A DNA stretch of 64,000 nt from Portibacter lacus (GCF_021533215.1 NZ_JAJNKA010000015.1:62001-126000), one strand, 5' to 3'; numbered from the stretch's first letter, positions 15,754 through 25,448 are shown. Numbers and translations: made by a program. The notes: a model not told the origin generated them from the sequence alone.

Positions 15754-16833
15754 ATGGAAGCAAAGAAGCATTTAAGAAAACCGGAGAATTGGGAAGATTT
15801 TGAGAGTTTGTGCAAGAAACTTTGGGGAGAAATATGGGATTGCAAAGAAATCAAAAAGAATGGCAGAAAAGGTCAATCTCAAAATGGAGTTGATGTTTAC
15901 GGTATTCCAAAAGGGGAAAAATCCTATTACGGTATTCAATGCAAAGGTAAAGATGAATATTCTCATAAACTACTTACGAAAAGTGAAATTGATAAAGAGA
16001 TCGATTTAGCAAAATCGTTTAAACCAGCATTAACTAAATTCTATTTTGCTACGACCGCAAATAAAGATTCTAAAATTGAAGAATATATTCGAATTAGAGA
16101 TTTTGAGAACAGGCTACAAAATTTATTTGAGGTACATTTATTCTCATGGGAAGACATTGTAGATTTAATTGACGAAAATAAACAAACTCATGATTGGTAT
16201 TTAAATTTAAACAAGTTTAATACAAAATCCAATGCTGAAATTTGTTTTGAAAATGACCAAAATGAACTTGTTAAATCTATTCCATTTTATGAACAATACA
16301 CACACTATCAATTAGGATCGAAACCAACAAATATATTTGATTACACATCATTCAAATCACCCATAATAAGAAACCCGCTTATTAGAGGTAAAAATAAAAG
16401 TTATTGTAGATTTAGATTGAAAATTAAAAATACAGGAAGTGCACCAATTGAGAATCCCAAAATCATTATAAATGCTAAAGGAGAATATACGGAAATCGGA
16501 GATGAATATGTAGATGCTATAATAAAGCCTGCTAATGCTAAAACTGATGTAGAAGTCAATTCTTTACAAGGAAGTTTATTTATTTGTCCTCATAGAAATA
16601 CTCTTGCTCCTGGAGAAGAATATTTAAGCAACACAATTTGTATTAAACCAGATTTTAAAGGCGCCAACATTGAATTAATATGGAAATTGGTGTCGAATAA
16701 ATATAATAAAGAAGGATTACTAAAGATTAATATCAATACTTACTTAGTTGAAAAGGAAATAAATGAATATGTTGATTTTAAGCAAGATGAAAGAATAGAA
16801 AAGAAAATAGTAGATTACATAGATGATAATTGA
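15754..16833 (+). CDS. Mrr-like PD-(D/E)xK nuclease with C-terminal beta-sandwich domain
   Basis: A 359-residue protein. The N-terminal 170 residues are a restriction-endonuclease-like domain: WEDFESLCKKLW, then GVDVYG with Asp47, and GIQCKGKD with Gln62 and Lys64. D...QxK is the variant active site typical of Mrr-type enzymes. Residues 195-345 form a beta-rich region (CRFRLKIKNTGSAPIENPKI, then NTLAPGEEYLSNTICIKP) that looks like an Ig-like or cargo/sensor domain. No partner gene overlaps it. Within a defence cluster, a nuclease triggered by ligand recognition through the beta-sandwich is a reasonable model but is unproven. An attC-like hairpin follows 15-80 bases downstream. Confidence 0.75.
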   Translation: MEAKKHLRKPENWEDFESLCKKLWGEIWDCKEIKKNGRKGQSQNGVDVYGIPKGEKSYYGIQCKGKDEYSHKLLTKSEIDKEIDLAKSFKPALTKFYFATTANKDSKIEEYIRIRDFENRLQNLFEVHLFSWEDIVDLIDENKQTHDWYLNLNKFNTKSNAEICFENDQNELVKSIPFYEQYTHYQLGSKPTNIFDYTSFKSPIIRNPLIRGKNKSYCRFRLKIKNTGSAPIENPKIIINAKGEYTEIGDEYVDAIIKPANAKTDVEVNSLQGSLFICPHRNTLAPGEEYLSNTICIKPDFKGANIELIWKLVSNKYNKEGLLKININTYLVEKEINEYVDFKQDERIEKKIVDYIDDN

Positions 16834-16848
16834 TAAATAAGAAAGCAA

Positions 16849-16912
16849 ATAACACACCGAGATAACTAAACCGTCTGGTGGTCGGTCTCAGGGTTTAGCT
16901 ATCACATTTACT
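16849..16912 (+). repeat. Hairpin between nuclease gene and McrB gene (A5)
   Basis: GATA-A-CTAAACC (16861-16872) pairs with GGTTTAG-C-TATC (16892-16903), giving an 11-bp stem with one mismatch around a GC-rich loop that itself has ACC/GGT arms. It ends in ATCACATTTACTCC, resembling the ATCACGTTACC and ATCATGTTTCC right edges of the hairpins at 25.4 and 27.0 kb. It could equally act as a terminator. Confidence 0.4.
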
Positions 16913-16931
16913 CCAAAAAGAAAAACAATTA

Positions 16932-19832
16932 ATGAAAGACAAAATATTTTCTTGGGTTGAAACCCATAAAAAACTCACCCAATTTATCAGTACTAAGGAG
17001 AATGCCCAACAAGATCTTATTGACCTGCTTAAATCTGTTGGTATAGGTCCATTCAATGACAAGGCTGGTCCCGGTGAGCATAACATTGACCTTGATGAAA
17101 TAGATCCTTTTACTTTCTTTTGTTACATCTATAAATATGGAACTAAGAAAAGATTAAAATACCTTCAGGAGATTGCGGCAAAACTAAATATTGAACAACC
17201 TTTAGGAGAGAGTGGTATTCCATCGGCTCAAGCACAAAAAGTTTGGTTGTTCTCATACAAATATGATAGAAATAACAATGAGATTAGCCGTTTATGGAGC
17301 CTATTCAATAAAGAACTAAAGGATCAAATAACCGACCAAGACTTCGAGGATGCTTTACAAATTAGAAGTACTGGAAAGACAAAACTAACAGAAGCACTAT
17401 TTTATGTTAATCCAGAGAAGTATCTACCTATAAATGGACCTACAAAACCATACTTAAAGGAATACCTACAAATTGACCCAAAATTTAACTCATACACTGA
17501 ATACTTAGATATTTTAGCTAAGGTAAAAGACAAAATTGACATCCCATTTTATGAGCTTTCTTATGAAGCTTTGAAATGGAATAATGAAAGAAAAAAAGTT
17601 AATTACTGGATTTTTCAAGGTAACCCAAATGTATTTGATTTTGAAACTGCATTGCGAGATGAAATTCTTAGTGATTGGACTGTTAGCGCCCATAAAGGGA
17701 AAATTAAAACCGGTGACAAAGTTATAATATGGATTACTGGCGAACAGTCCGGATGTTATGGATTTGCTGAAGTCGTTTCAGAACCTTATGAAAAAACATC
17801 ATCCGCAGATGATCACTCATGGAAAGTCGAAGATAAAAGTGCTCTTAAGGCTGACATAAAAATCACTCACAACATAGTAGACTCTCCCATTCTTAAATCA
17901 ATAGTGGATTCCCGAGAAGAATTAAAAGATTTAAAAGTCGGTAATCAGGGTACAAATTTTTCAGCAACTGAGGATGAATTTGAATCCTTGCTTGGTCTTG
18001 CAATTCATAAAACAAAAAAACAATATTGGCTTTATGCACCTGGTGAAAATGCCCGTAACTGGGAGGAATTCTATGAAAATGGAATTATAGGTCTAGGATG
18101 GGATGGAATTGGGGATTTAAAACAATACGATACTCGTGATGAAATAAAGAAGGCCTTAGTCAATGCTTATGGGGGAAAAGGCTCAAAGAAAAATGCTGTT
18201 TTAGCCAATGATGATTTTTTAAATAAAATCAAAATTGGAGATGTAATCATTGCCAAGAAAGGAAGAAGTGAATTACTTGGCTATGGGGTCGTTGCTTCTA
18301 ATTATAAATATGACAAGAATCGAACTGAGTATCAAAAGGTAAGGCTAGTTGACTGGAAACAAAAAGGAAATTGGAAACTTGATTTTAGGCTTGTACTAAA
18401 GACATTAACTGATATAACCAAATATCCCTCTGAGCTTAAGGAATACTCAACATATTACGAACAACTCCTAGGGATAATGGAGCTAAATAATGATCTTGAA
18501 AAGATTGATCCCATGAACTTTCCGCTAAACACAATCCTTTATGGTCCTCCAGGTACTGGAAAAACATATCATACCATTTTAAGAGCTGCCGAGATTATTG
18601 AAAATCGAAAGATTGAATCTTATGATGAAGCTCTTGAAATTTTCAAAACCAACCTTCACGATCAAATTGAATTCATCACTTTTCATCAGAATTATAGCTA
18701 TGAAGATTTCATTCAGGGCCTAAGACCTGAAACAGACAACAAATCTTCTCTTGTCTTTGATAAAAAAGATGGTGTCTTTCTTAAAATAGCAACGGACGCC
18801 CTTTTTGAATATTACAAAAAATCTAAGTCCAAAGAAGAGTCTATAAGTAACAGTGAAATTGACTTAAATGAAGCTTATCTGGATTTCATTGAAAACCTAA
18901 AAAGTAGTGATAAAAAAGATTTCAAAACAAGTTCAGGTTCAACCATTCATATTAGTGGGTATACCAAAAATGACAACATTGAATTCAAACATAGCAACAG
19001 CGCACGAAATTACATAGTTTCTACCAATAGACTTTTAAAACTGTACAATGTCTACTCTGATATAGAAAGCATTAAAAACGTACATAATGATATTAGGGAG
19101 GCGATTGGCGGTTGTAATACAACGGTATATTGGGTTGCACTGAATGAATTCATTTCTTTTATTAAATCCACAAGTAATAAGTCAAATATTGATGAACCAG
19201 ATAATGAAAAATACGATGAAATAGGATACGAATCAAAGAAGAAATTACTAACAACTATTGACTTAGATACTTTACGGAAAGTAAACTCTAACGAAGTCAA
19301 AAAATACGTCATTATCATTGACGAAATAAACCGTGCAAACATTTCAAGAGTTTTTGGAGAGCTAATAACCCTAATTGAGCCTGACAAACGTTCGCATGGT
19401 ACAATTCCATTGGAAGCAAGATTGCCTTCTGGCGACCCATTTATTGTCCCTTCTAACTTGTTCATCATAGGAACGATGAACACTGCCGATAAATCAATTG
19501 CACTATTAGATATCGCTCTTAGGAGAAGATTTGAGTTTGAGTCCATGTATCCAAAATATGAAATCGAAGGTCAAGAAATCTATGATGTAAATATTCTAAA
19601 AAAGATCAACAAGGAAATAATTAAATCCAAAGGTCACGATTTTCAAATCGGTCATGCTTATTTCATGGGAGAAAATAAGGATTTGGTTCACCGAATGAAT
19701 AAAAAGGTAATTCCTCTTCTCCTTGAATATTATATGAATGATGAAAAAGAAGTGAAAAAAATTCTGCACACAGCAGGCCTGACAATTGAAGAAGATTCAT
19801 GGCCACTAAGAATCACTGGCACCAATGATTAA
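16932..19832 (+). CDS. mcrB: McrB-type AAA+ GTPase with two EVE-like domains
   Basis: A 966-residue NTPase of a type IV restriction system. Residues 1-220 form a helical domain of unassigned type. About 228-335 (VNYWIFQGNPNVFDFE, then KIKTGDKVIIWITGEQSGCYGFAEV) is an EVE domain. About 360-515 (QYWLYAPGENARNWEEFYEN, then IGDVIIAKKGRSELLGYGVV) is a second EVE-like module. The AAA+ core has Walker A GPPGTGKT starting near residue 538, Walker B VIIIDEINRAN, and the McrB-signature region NLFIIGTMNTADKSIALLDI followed by ALRRRFEF. EVE domains flip out and read modified cytosines; McrB translocates DNA and recruits McrC. The stop overlaps the mcrC start by 8 bases, so the two are co-translated. Confidence 0.93.
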   Translation: MKDKIFSWVETHKKLTQFISTKENAQQDLIDLLKSVGIGPFNDKAGPGEHNIDLDEIDPFTFFCYIYKYGTKKRLKYLQEIAAKLNIEQPLGESGIPSAQAQKVWLFSYKYDRNNNEISRLWSLFNKELKDQITDQDFEDALQIRSTGKTKLTEALFYVNPEKYLPINGPTKPYLKEYLQIDPKFNSYTEYLDILAKVKDKIDIPFYELSYEALKWNNERKKVNYWIFQGNPNVFDFETALRDEILSDWTVSAHKGKIKTGDKVIIWITGEQSGCYGFAEVVSEPYEKTSSADDHSWKVEDKSALKADIKITHNIVDSPILKSIVDSREELKDLKVGNQGTNFSATEDEFESLLGLAIHKTKKQYWLYAPGENARNWEEFYENGIIGLGWDGIGDLKQYDTRDEIKKALVNAYGGKGSKKNAVLANDDFLNKIKIGDVIIAKKGRSELLGYGVVASNYKYDKNRTEYQKVRLVDWKQKGNWKLDFRLVLKTLTDITKYPSELKEYSTYYEQLLGIMELNNDLEKIDPMNFPLNTILYGPPGTGKTYHTILRAAEIIENRKIESYDEALEIFKTNLHDQIEFITFHQNYSYEDFIQGLRPETDNKSSLVFDKKDGVFLKIATDALFEYYKKSKSKEESISNSEIDLNEAYLDFIENLKSSDKKDFKTSSGSTIHISGYTKNDNIEFKHSNSARNYIVSTNRLLKLYNVYSDIESIKNVHNDIREAIGGCNTTVYWVALNEFISFIKSTSNKSNIDEPDNEKYDEIGYESKKKLLTTIDLDTLRKVNSNEVKKYVIIIDEINRANISRVFGELITLIEPDKRSHGTIPLEARLPSGDPFIVPSNLFIIGTMNTADKSIALLDIALRRRFEFESMYPKYEIEGQEIYDVNILKKINKEIIKSKGHDFQIGHAYFMGENKDLVHRMNKKVIPLLLEYYMNDEKEVKKILHTAGLTIEEDSWPLRITGTND

Positions 19833-21201
19833 TCTATTTGAATTTGAAAATAAGGCAGATATTCCAGCTTCAATTGATGGATTGGAGGGATTTCTCGATG
19901 AGATATGGAACAGTCGTGAAAAGAATTCATTTTATACAGAGAATGGAAATGACAAAATAGAATCTCAAAGATTTCTTCAATTCATTCATAAGACCAACGA
20001 ATTAAAATCAAACAAGTATGTTGGTGTAATTCATTATGAAGGACATAAAATAAACTTGTTACCAAAGATATTTTTCGATTCTGAAAAGGAATATTCAACA
20101 TCCGAAGTAAATCAAATTCAAAACCACATACTTTGGTGGTTGAGCTATTGTCGTAAAATTAAATTTCCCAATTACCAGGCTTCATTGGGCAGTGCAAAAA
20201 GTGATTTTTTTGAAGTGTTGATTTATCTCTTCTCTAAGTATACTCGTGAACTATTAAGCTCTTCCATCTACCAGCAGTATGAAGAAGTAAATCGAGAATT
20301 ATCCTTTATAAAAGGGAGGTTAAACACTTCAGCATACATCAATGAAAACTTAAGCAAAGGTAAGTGGCACAAACTCAATTGTACATATGATGCTTTCGTT
20401 TTTGACAATGAATTCAATCGCATCATAAAGTATGTTACAACGCTGCTTTTTGAGGTCACCTCGAGTCAGGATAACAAAAAGAACTTAAGAGAAATCCTTT
20501 TTATTTTGGATGAAGTATCAGACGAAACGGCTACTGCTAAACAATGTGCTAGCATCTCATTCAACCCCATGTTTGGTGAGTTTGAAACGGTCCGTGATTA
20601 TTGTCATTTGTTTCTCACGAACTGTATTTCATTTGATTATAAAAACGACTTAAAACTCTTCGCGTTTTTGCTGCCAATGGAGTACGTTTTCGAGGACTTT
20701 ATTTTTGGATTCATTGATAAAGAATTAGAACTTGTAAAGGCCAAATCCCAAAGGAGTGACACTTATTTGGATGAGGAAGAATCATTTAAACTTAAGCCTG
20801 ACTTGTGGTTAGAAATAAATGATAGATCTCTGATTGCAGATGCTAAATACAAGATTATCTATTCATATGAGAAAGACCCGAAAAAAGGAATCTCTCAGAG
20901 TGACTTATACCAAATGCTTGCTTATGCTGTAAGGTTTAAAGTGGATGAAATTATCTTATTCTACCCTAACACACTTAAACAAGGTCAAGAAGAAGAAACA
21001 GAACTGACGATTAAAGATGCTTTAGCAGATGGTAAAGAAATAACCATCAGAGCATTTCAGTTACCGATTATTAAAAGAGATTTACTCGAAACAGATTTGC
21101 TTACGAAAACTGATCTAAGTGAAATATTTGAATCAACAAGGCAAGAATTAATAAATAAAATAGAAAAAATATTGCTGCCACGAGTTAATGTGAAATCATA
21201 A
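19825..21201 (+). CDS. mcrC: McrC-type nuclease subunit
   Basis: A 458-residue protein of the McrC family, the endonuclease partner of McrB. The N-terminal half carries the conserved YVGVIHYEGHKINLLPKIFF region and a SLGSAKSDFFEVLIYLFSKY helix that contact McrB. The C-terminal PD-(D/E)xK core is visible as LKPDLWLEINDRSLIADAKYK near residues 327-347, followed by QSDLYQMLAYAVRF. McrBC complexes cut DNA carrying modified bases and depend on nucleotide hydrolysis for translocation. The gene starts inside the end of mcrB. Confidence 0.93.
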   Translation: MINLFEFENKADIPASIDGLEGFLDEIWNSREKNSFYTENGNDKIESQRFLQFIHKTNELKSNKYVGVIHYEGHKINLLPKIFFDSEKEYSTSEVNQIQNHILWWLSYCRKIKFPNYQASLGSAKSDFFEVLIYLFSKYTRELLSSSIYQQYEEVNRELSFIKGRLNTSAYINENLSKGKWHKLNCTYDAFVFDNEFNRIIKYVTTLLFEVTSSQDNKKNLREILFILDEVSDETATAKQCASISFNPMFGEFETVRDYCHLFLTNCISFDYKNDLKLFAFLLPMEYVFEDFIFGFIDKELELVKAKSQRSDTYLDEEESFKLKPDLWLEINDRSLIADAKYKIIYSYEKDPKKGISQSDLYQMLAYAVRFKVDEIILFYPNTLKQGQEEETELTIKDALADGKEITIRAFQLPIIKRDLLETDLLTKTDLSEIFESTRQELINKIEKILLPRVNVKS

Positions 21202-21269
21202 ATTCTTGCGGGTTGGAACAACTCTGTTCATGAAAGTTTAGAATTAATTAAGAAGATGATATATGAAAA

Positions 21270-21363
21270 AAGGAAGCGTTTTTTATCGGAAGAATTGGGT
21301 AGCGGTGTAGTAGGTCAATGTGGGAGTGTCTTTAGCATGTTAATCTGTGATTGTCGAGGAATT
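21270..21363 (+). repeat. Interspersed element, right module (copy 4); rest of 464-bp gap empty
   Basis: GAAGCG, then ATCGGAAGAATTGGGTAGCG and TAGGTCAATGTGGGAGTGTC, match the module at 15568-15658 with substitutions. No left module is present. From 21364 to 21665 the sequence is very AT-rich and holds no recognisable gene; it probably includes the promoter of the kinase operon and a purine-rich ribosome binding region just before 21666. Confidence 0.55.
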
Positions 21364-21665
21364 ACTGTAGATGCACTAATTTTTAATTTATAAAATCATA
21401 AAGTTTTATTTTATAGATTAGAGTTTTGTAAGTAATTATAGAATAGTAGACTATTCGGTCAATAAATATACTAGAATTGAGAAATTTGGAATAGTGTATA
21501 TATCTTAGTGAGGATATAAGAGAGTTATAGGGAATTTAAATTTTTATCAACCTAATAAACTGCAACATTGTAACTTTCTCAATTATATTTCAGATCGAAC
21601 ATAATTCATTTGACATAATTATAGATTTTAAATATTATTTATATATTTTAATAAAAAAAAAGGAA

Positions 21666-24227
21666 TTGTTGAAAATATTAACAACAAACAATTATCAAAA
21701 ACTATTGAATCAAATTGCAAATTTGAAGAATAGCAATGATCAGGGCTTAAACTCAATAGATAAATTATCAACAACAATATCTGAACTTGAAGTTATAAGT
21801 TCCGAGTACCATTTAATAAAATTGTTCTATGAAACAGTAAAAAAACTAGAAAAACAGAATTCAGATTTCTCTGTGTTATCACTTGGCATCGCAAAGTTCT
21901 TTCGGAACAAACTAGATTGTCAAGGAATAATTGTCGGATATAAGAAAGATGACATTTTAACTGATTCGGGTGTTAGTCTATCTAAGGAATTAGGAAAGAC
22001 AAAACAATATTTAAAAAAGTTTCTTGAAATCCATGAAGACGAAAGTTTTGTAAACTCTTTCTTTAAATCAGATGAAGATCACTTCTTGTGGTCGAGTGAT
22101 GAGTTTAATGTAATCAATGAAAAATTTTGGTCAGATAATTACTCACAGGTTATTATTGCTGATAATCTCAAGCGTAGAATAGAGGATTATATTAATTACA
22201 CCAATGAAATAAAAAATATACTAATCATTCCAATTAGAGAGGGAAAAGAAGAAGACATGATAGGTTATGTAATTCTTTTCAATTTTCCTTTTGACAAATT
22301 AAAATCAATTTATCGAATATTTAATACCTTATCTAGTTTTCTAAATTTACTATATAAAATCAACTTACGTTTCAAGCAATCTTATGTCGACTATGAATTT
22401 CTATCGAATTTAAGTTCTAAATACTTTGAATCAAGCTTGCAAGTCATCTTTGAACAGATGGCTAGAATCATACCTATATCATACGCAAGTTTTTGGATTC
22501 CGACAATTGAGGAGAATGATGATTGTTTTGTATTAAAAAGCACCTATTCATCTTTACTAGACAAAGAGAAAGTTGAACGTTTAAAAAGCTCAAACTTATA
22601 TAAAAGTAAGGCAACTGTATTACGTGAAATATGTGATTTCGATAATTTCATGACAAACTACGATGAAAACTACATATACTTAGAAAATCAAGATGAAACC
22701 TCTTCTGGCTTCACTTATTTTGATGATATTGGGTCTAATTCGCTATTAATATATCCTATATACAAATATTTCAATGAAGATCGTCATGAAGAAAAAGTTT
22801 CTACATTAGGTGCTTTTATATTTTATATAAGAAAAACAAGCCAAGTTTCTCTACACCAAAAAAATCGTATCAGTAAACTATTTGAAAAAATATCTTTCAA
22901 TATTGAACATAATCTCTATGATATGAGATATCACCAAATCGAAACTTTGGTGAAAGAATTTTCCGAACTAGATTCATTCAAAATAACAGATGATTTTGAT
23001 ATAATCTGTGATAAAATTCGAAAAACAATAAGATCTGAACATGTAAGTATTTTTTTTGCAAATCCAAGAAACGAGCTTTATTTGGGTGCATCTACATCCG
23101 AAAGATTTAGAAATGTAGATAGAGTAACAAAACAAATTGTTTCGTACCACAATGTTGCTGAATTTAAAAACAATCCAAATAAACCAATTTATATAAATGA
23201 TGATAGTTTGACTTATAGAAGCTATAAAGCCAATAATGCGGTTGTTTGCCATGAGGTTCATTCTCAAAGTGTAGTTTCAAATACCACATTTTGTGAAGCT
23301 ACCACGAGTCATCATGAATCACTAATGATAATTCCATTGCGAATAGAGAATGATGTTATTGGAGTACTACGAATTGTCAACAAAATTCATGGAAAAGATT
23401 CAATTCTCCATACATTTACAGCAAATGATGTATACATAGGCACTTTATCTGCAAAGTTGGCTGTTAGTTATATTATAAAATCGCAATATTTATTAAAACA
23501 AAAATTATTTATTGATTCGCTCGCACATGAAAACAGAACACCAATTCAAATTATTGAGTTGGCAATATTTAATATTCAATGTATAATGGATTCTGGCCAA
23601 ATACCACAAAGACTGCAAGCCGACTTGAATACAAATTTTAAAAATGTCGTTTCATATACCTCTCTACTATCTAACAATTTTAAAAACCTGAACTCAATTA
23701 TCAATTTTGAGAAAGACTCTAAAAATTCTTATTCTTACGAGTGTATAGATTTAAAATCTAAAATTGAAGATGTAATTGAATTAATGCGGCCAATCGTAAA
23801 TCAAAGAGAAAATAAACAGATATCTTTTAAACTTGTTATTAATAAAATGCCAACATTTTATCTTGATGAAGATAAAATGACTCAGGTCATTTATAATATT
23901 ATATCTAATGCAATTCGTTATTCATACAACTCTACAACAGTTGAGGTCTATTACAAAGAACTAAAGAAAGGTGGGTTGGAATTCTCCGAGATAAAATTTG
24001 AAAATTATGGTCATGGAATCGAAGAGTTTGAGCGGGATTTGGTATTTAGGGACTATTACAGATCTGAGAATGCTAAAAAAGAGGTGCCAGAGGGTACAGG
24101 AATTGGATTGCCTGTCACAAAGAAAATTTTATCTGACATGGGATGTAGTATTGAAATATCTAAACTAAACAATCCAACTATATTTTCTATTTTTATTCCA
24201 TTAACAAAAAAGTGTAAAAATGACTAA
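21666..24227 (+). CDS. Cytoplasmic GAF-domain histidine kinase, defence-cluster type
   Basis: An 853-residue protein with no membrane segment. The start is TTG 21666 after an A-rich AAAAGGAA region; no ATG occurs nearby. Residues about 50-215, 250-420 and 430-605 look like three GAF-type sensor modules (for example DFDIICDKIRKTIRSEHVSI). The H-box is SLAHENRTPIQ with His about 621, with Asn replacing the usual Leu of HELRTP. The ATP-binding domain shows QVIYNIISNAIRYS (N box), a weak D box (ENYGHGIEEFE) and GTGIGLP (G box). The gene overlaps a receiver-only protein by 8 bases, which itself overlaps a membrane protein, so all three are one operon. A phosphorelay to the receiver is expected; the signal is unknown. 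Confidence 0.85.
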   Translation: MLKILTTNNYQKLLNQIANLKNSNDQGLNSIDKLSTTISELEVISSEYHLIKLFYETVKKLEKQNSDFSVLSLGIAKFFRNKLDCQGIIVGYKKDDILTDSGVSLSKELGKTKQYLKKFLEIHEDESFVNSFFKSDEDHFLWSSDEFNVINEKFWSDNYSQVIIADNLKRRIEDYINYTNEIKNILIIPIREGKEEDMIGYVILFNFPFDKLKSIYRIFNTLSSFLNLLYKINLRFKQSYVDYEFLSNLSSKYFESSLQVIFEQMARIIPISYASFWIPTIEENDDCFVLKSTYSSLLDKEKVERLKSSNLYKSKATVLREICDFDNFMTNYDENYIYLENQDETSSGFTYFDDIGSNSLLIYPIYKYFNEDRHEEKVSTLGAFIFYIRKTSQVSLHQKNRISKLFEKISFNIEHNLYDMRYHQIETLVKEFSELDSFKITDDFDIICDKIRKTIRSEHVSIFFANPRNELYLGASTSERFRNVDRVTKQIVSYHNVAEFKNNPNKPIYINDDSLTYRSYKANNAVVCHEVHSQSVVSNTTFCEATTSHHESLMIIPLRIENDVIGVLRIVNKIHGKDSILHTFTANDVYIGTLSAKLAVSYIIKSQYLLKQKLFIDSLAHENRTPIQIIELAIFNIQCIMDSGQIPQRLQADLNTNFKNVVSYTSLLSNNFKNLNSIINFEKDSKNSYSYECIDLKSKIEDVIELMRPIVNQRENKQISFKLVINKMPTFYLDEDKMTQVIYNIISNAIRYSYNSTTVEVYYKELKKGGLEFSEIKFENYGHGIEEFERDLVFRDYYRSENAKKEVPEGTGIGLPVTKKILSDMGCSIEISKLNNPTIFSIFIPLTKKCKND

Positions 24228-24642
24228 ACGAATTCTTCTATTTGACGAGGCCTATACATTAGGAGTAGGTTTAAAACAAGCCTTTACTTATACTTTACCT
24301 GAAGTTGAATTTGATATTGCAACGACCTACAAGGAAGCATATGAGAAAGTCATATTTAATAAATATGATTTAATTATGATAGATTTAATGATTCCAATAT
24401 ATGATGAAGACAAACTTGTAAACCCTGAACTGGACGATGTCTATAGTACTGGATTGCACTTTTATAGGCACCTAAAAAAGTTGTTTAAAGATAATACGAT
24501 CTCTCAAATGCCTTCAATTTTTATATATTCTGCGAAAGAGAGCATAGATTCAACTCAGTTTGACAATAATGTTATCTTAAGAAAACCACAGCGTCCAATA
24601 AAAATAATAAATAAAGTAAAAAGAACTCTTGAACTAGTATGA
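24220..24642 (+). CDS. Stand-alone receiver domain protein
   Basis: A 140-residue CheY-like receiver with no output domain. The acidic pair is Asp9-Glu10 (LLFDEA), the phospho-acceptor Asp55 (IMIDLM), Ser104 (FIYSAK) occupies the Thr/Ser switch position, and Lys122 follows (LRKPQRP), so the site is complete. There is an unusually long segment between beta3 and helix 3 (IYDEDKLVNPELDDVYSTG). It overlaps the kinase gene by 8 bases and the next gene by 4. It probably accepts phosphate from the kinase and passes the signal by protein contact, or buffers it. Confidence 0.85.
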   Translation: MTKRILLFDEAYTLGVGLKQAFTYTLPEVEFDIATTYKEAYEKVIFNKYDLIMIDLMIPIYDEDKLVNPELDDVYSTGLHFYRHLKKLFKDNTISQMPSIFIYSAKESIDSTQFDNNVILRKPQRPIKIINKVKRTLELV

Positions 24643-25367
24643 TTTTTAGAATCGCACTTATTTTCTTTCTAAGCTTAATTTTAAAAGCAGAGGCAAAAGG
24701 TAATAAACAGACATATGAGAGTGCCGAAGCACTTGCAAATTTTGATTCAATTATTGATGTAAAAATTATAGAGCTAAACAATTCTATTGATACCAAAATT
24801 ACTCAGCTTAAAGAAGCTAAAATCGATCTATTAAATACAGAAAATTTATATTTTAAAGAAAAAGCTACATGGCATCTAACGGTTTTGGCAATTCTATTTG
24901 CAATCTTACCGATTTCAATTGGATTTATTGAATTCTTCAAGCATCGACTGGCAAAAAAGTATAGGGAATTGCAGGAAAAACTATCACAACTAGAAAGTAA
25001 AACGTCTCCTTTAAACAGAATGATGGAGTATAATTCGTTATATATTATACATGCGATTAAACCCATTATTGAAGAATTGATAGATAAGGTGGGAACTAGC
25101 TACACCTCTGATATTGAGAAGGAAAATGATTTGGATAGGGTGTATCAAATATTCTTTGATAATGAAAAGTGTGTTAATCTCTTTAGCACCGATTTAGTAG
25201 AAGTAAATTCTTCAAAACAGTATTTGAAAAATAATGGAAATGCTGACACCGTAATTCTACTGGAAATTTTTAAGGACCGCAGTAAAGATACAAGTGTATT
25301 AAAAGATATAGATGACATTTTGGGTGTAATTCGACGTCGAGTTAAGAATATGACTACGAATTCATAA
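24639..25367 (+). CDS. Small membrane protein with coiled coil, possible effector of the kinase operon
   Basis: A 242-residue protein not assigned to any family. It begins with a signal peptide or membrane helix (IFRIALIFFLSLILKAEA). A coiled-coil-like segment follows (VKIIELNNSIDTKITQLKEAKIDLL), then a second membrane helix at about 86-105 (HLTVLAILFAILPISIGFIEF), another coiled coil (KKYRELQEKLSQLES) and a soluble C-terminal region. Overlap of 4 bases with the receiver gene points to a shared task. In signalling-type defence systems the last gene is often a membrane-acting effector; this is a hypothesis only. Confidence 0.55.
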   Translation: MIFRIALIFFLSLILKAEAKGNKQTYESAEALANFDSIIDVKIIELNNSIDTKITQLKEAKIDLLNTENLYFKEKATWHLTVLAILFAILPISIGFIEFFKHRLAKKYRELQEKLSQLESKTSPLNRMMEYNSLYIIHAIKPIIEELIDKVGTSYTSDIEKENDLDRVYQIFFDNEKCVNLFSTDLVEVNSSKQYLKNNGNADTVILLEIFKDRSKDTSVLKDIDDILGVIRRRVKNMTTNS

Positions 25368-25371
25368 AATC

Positions 25372-25440
25372 CCTATAGCATGTTGCGATCACATAAGCCA
25401 TCCTTCGTCAGGCCTCTGGATGCAACCATCACGTTACCTG
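25372..25440 (+). repeat. attC-like imperfect hairpin, second family (A6)
   Basis: GTTGC-G-ATC (25382-25390) pairs with GATGCAAC (25419-25426) with one extrahelical G. The inner part has GCC/GGC arms around an ATCCTTCGTCA loop. It ends CATCACGTTACC. The inner region is nearly the same as in the hairpin at 3691-3761. It lies between the kinase operon and the HNH gene, whose start codon is 14 bases after the GTT. Confidence 0.5.
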
Positions 25441-25448
25441 ATATTAAA

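Noticed and set aside
21666-25367. Firm assignment of the kinase operon to the Detocs defence system
   Set aside because: The kinase has GAF and not TPR-type sensor regions, and no receiver-effector fusion is present; only the general plan is similar.
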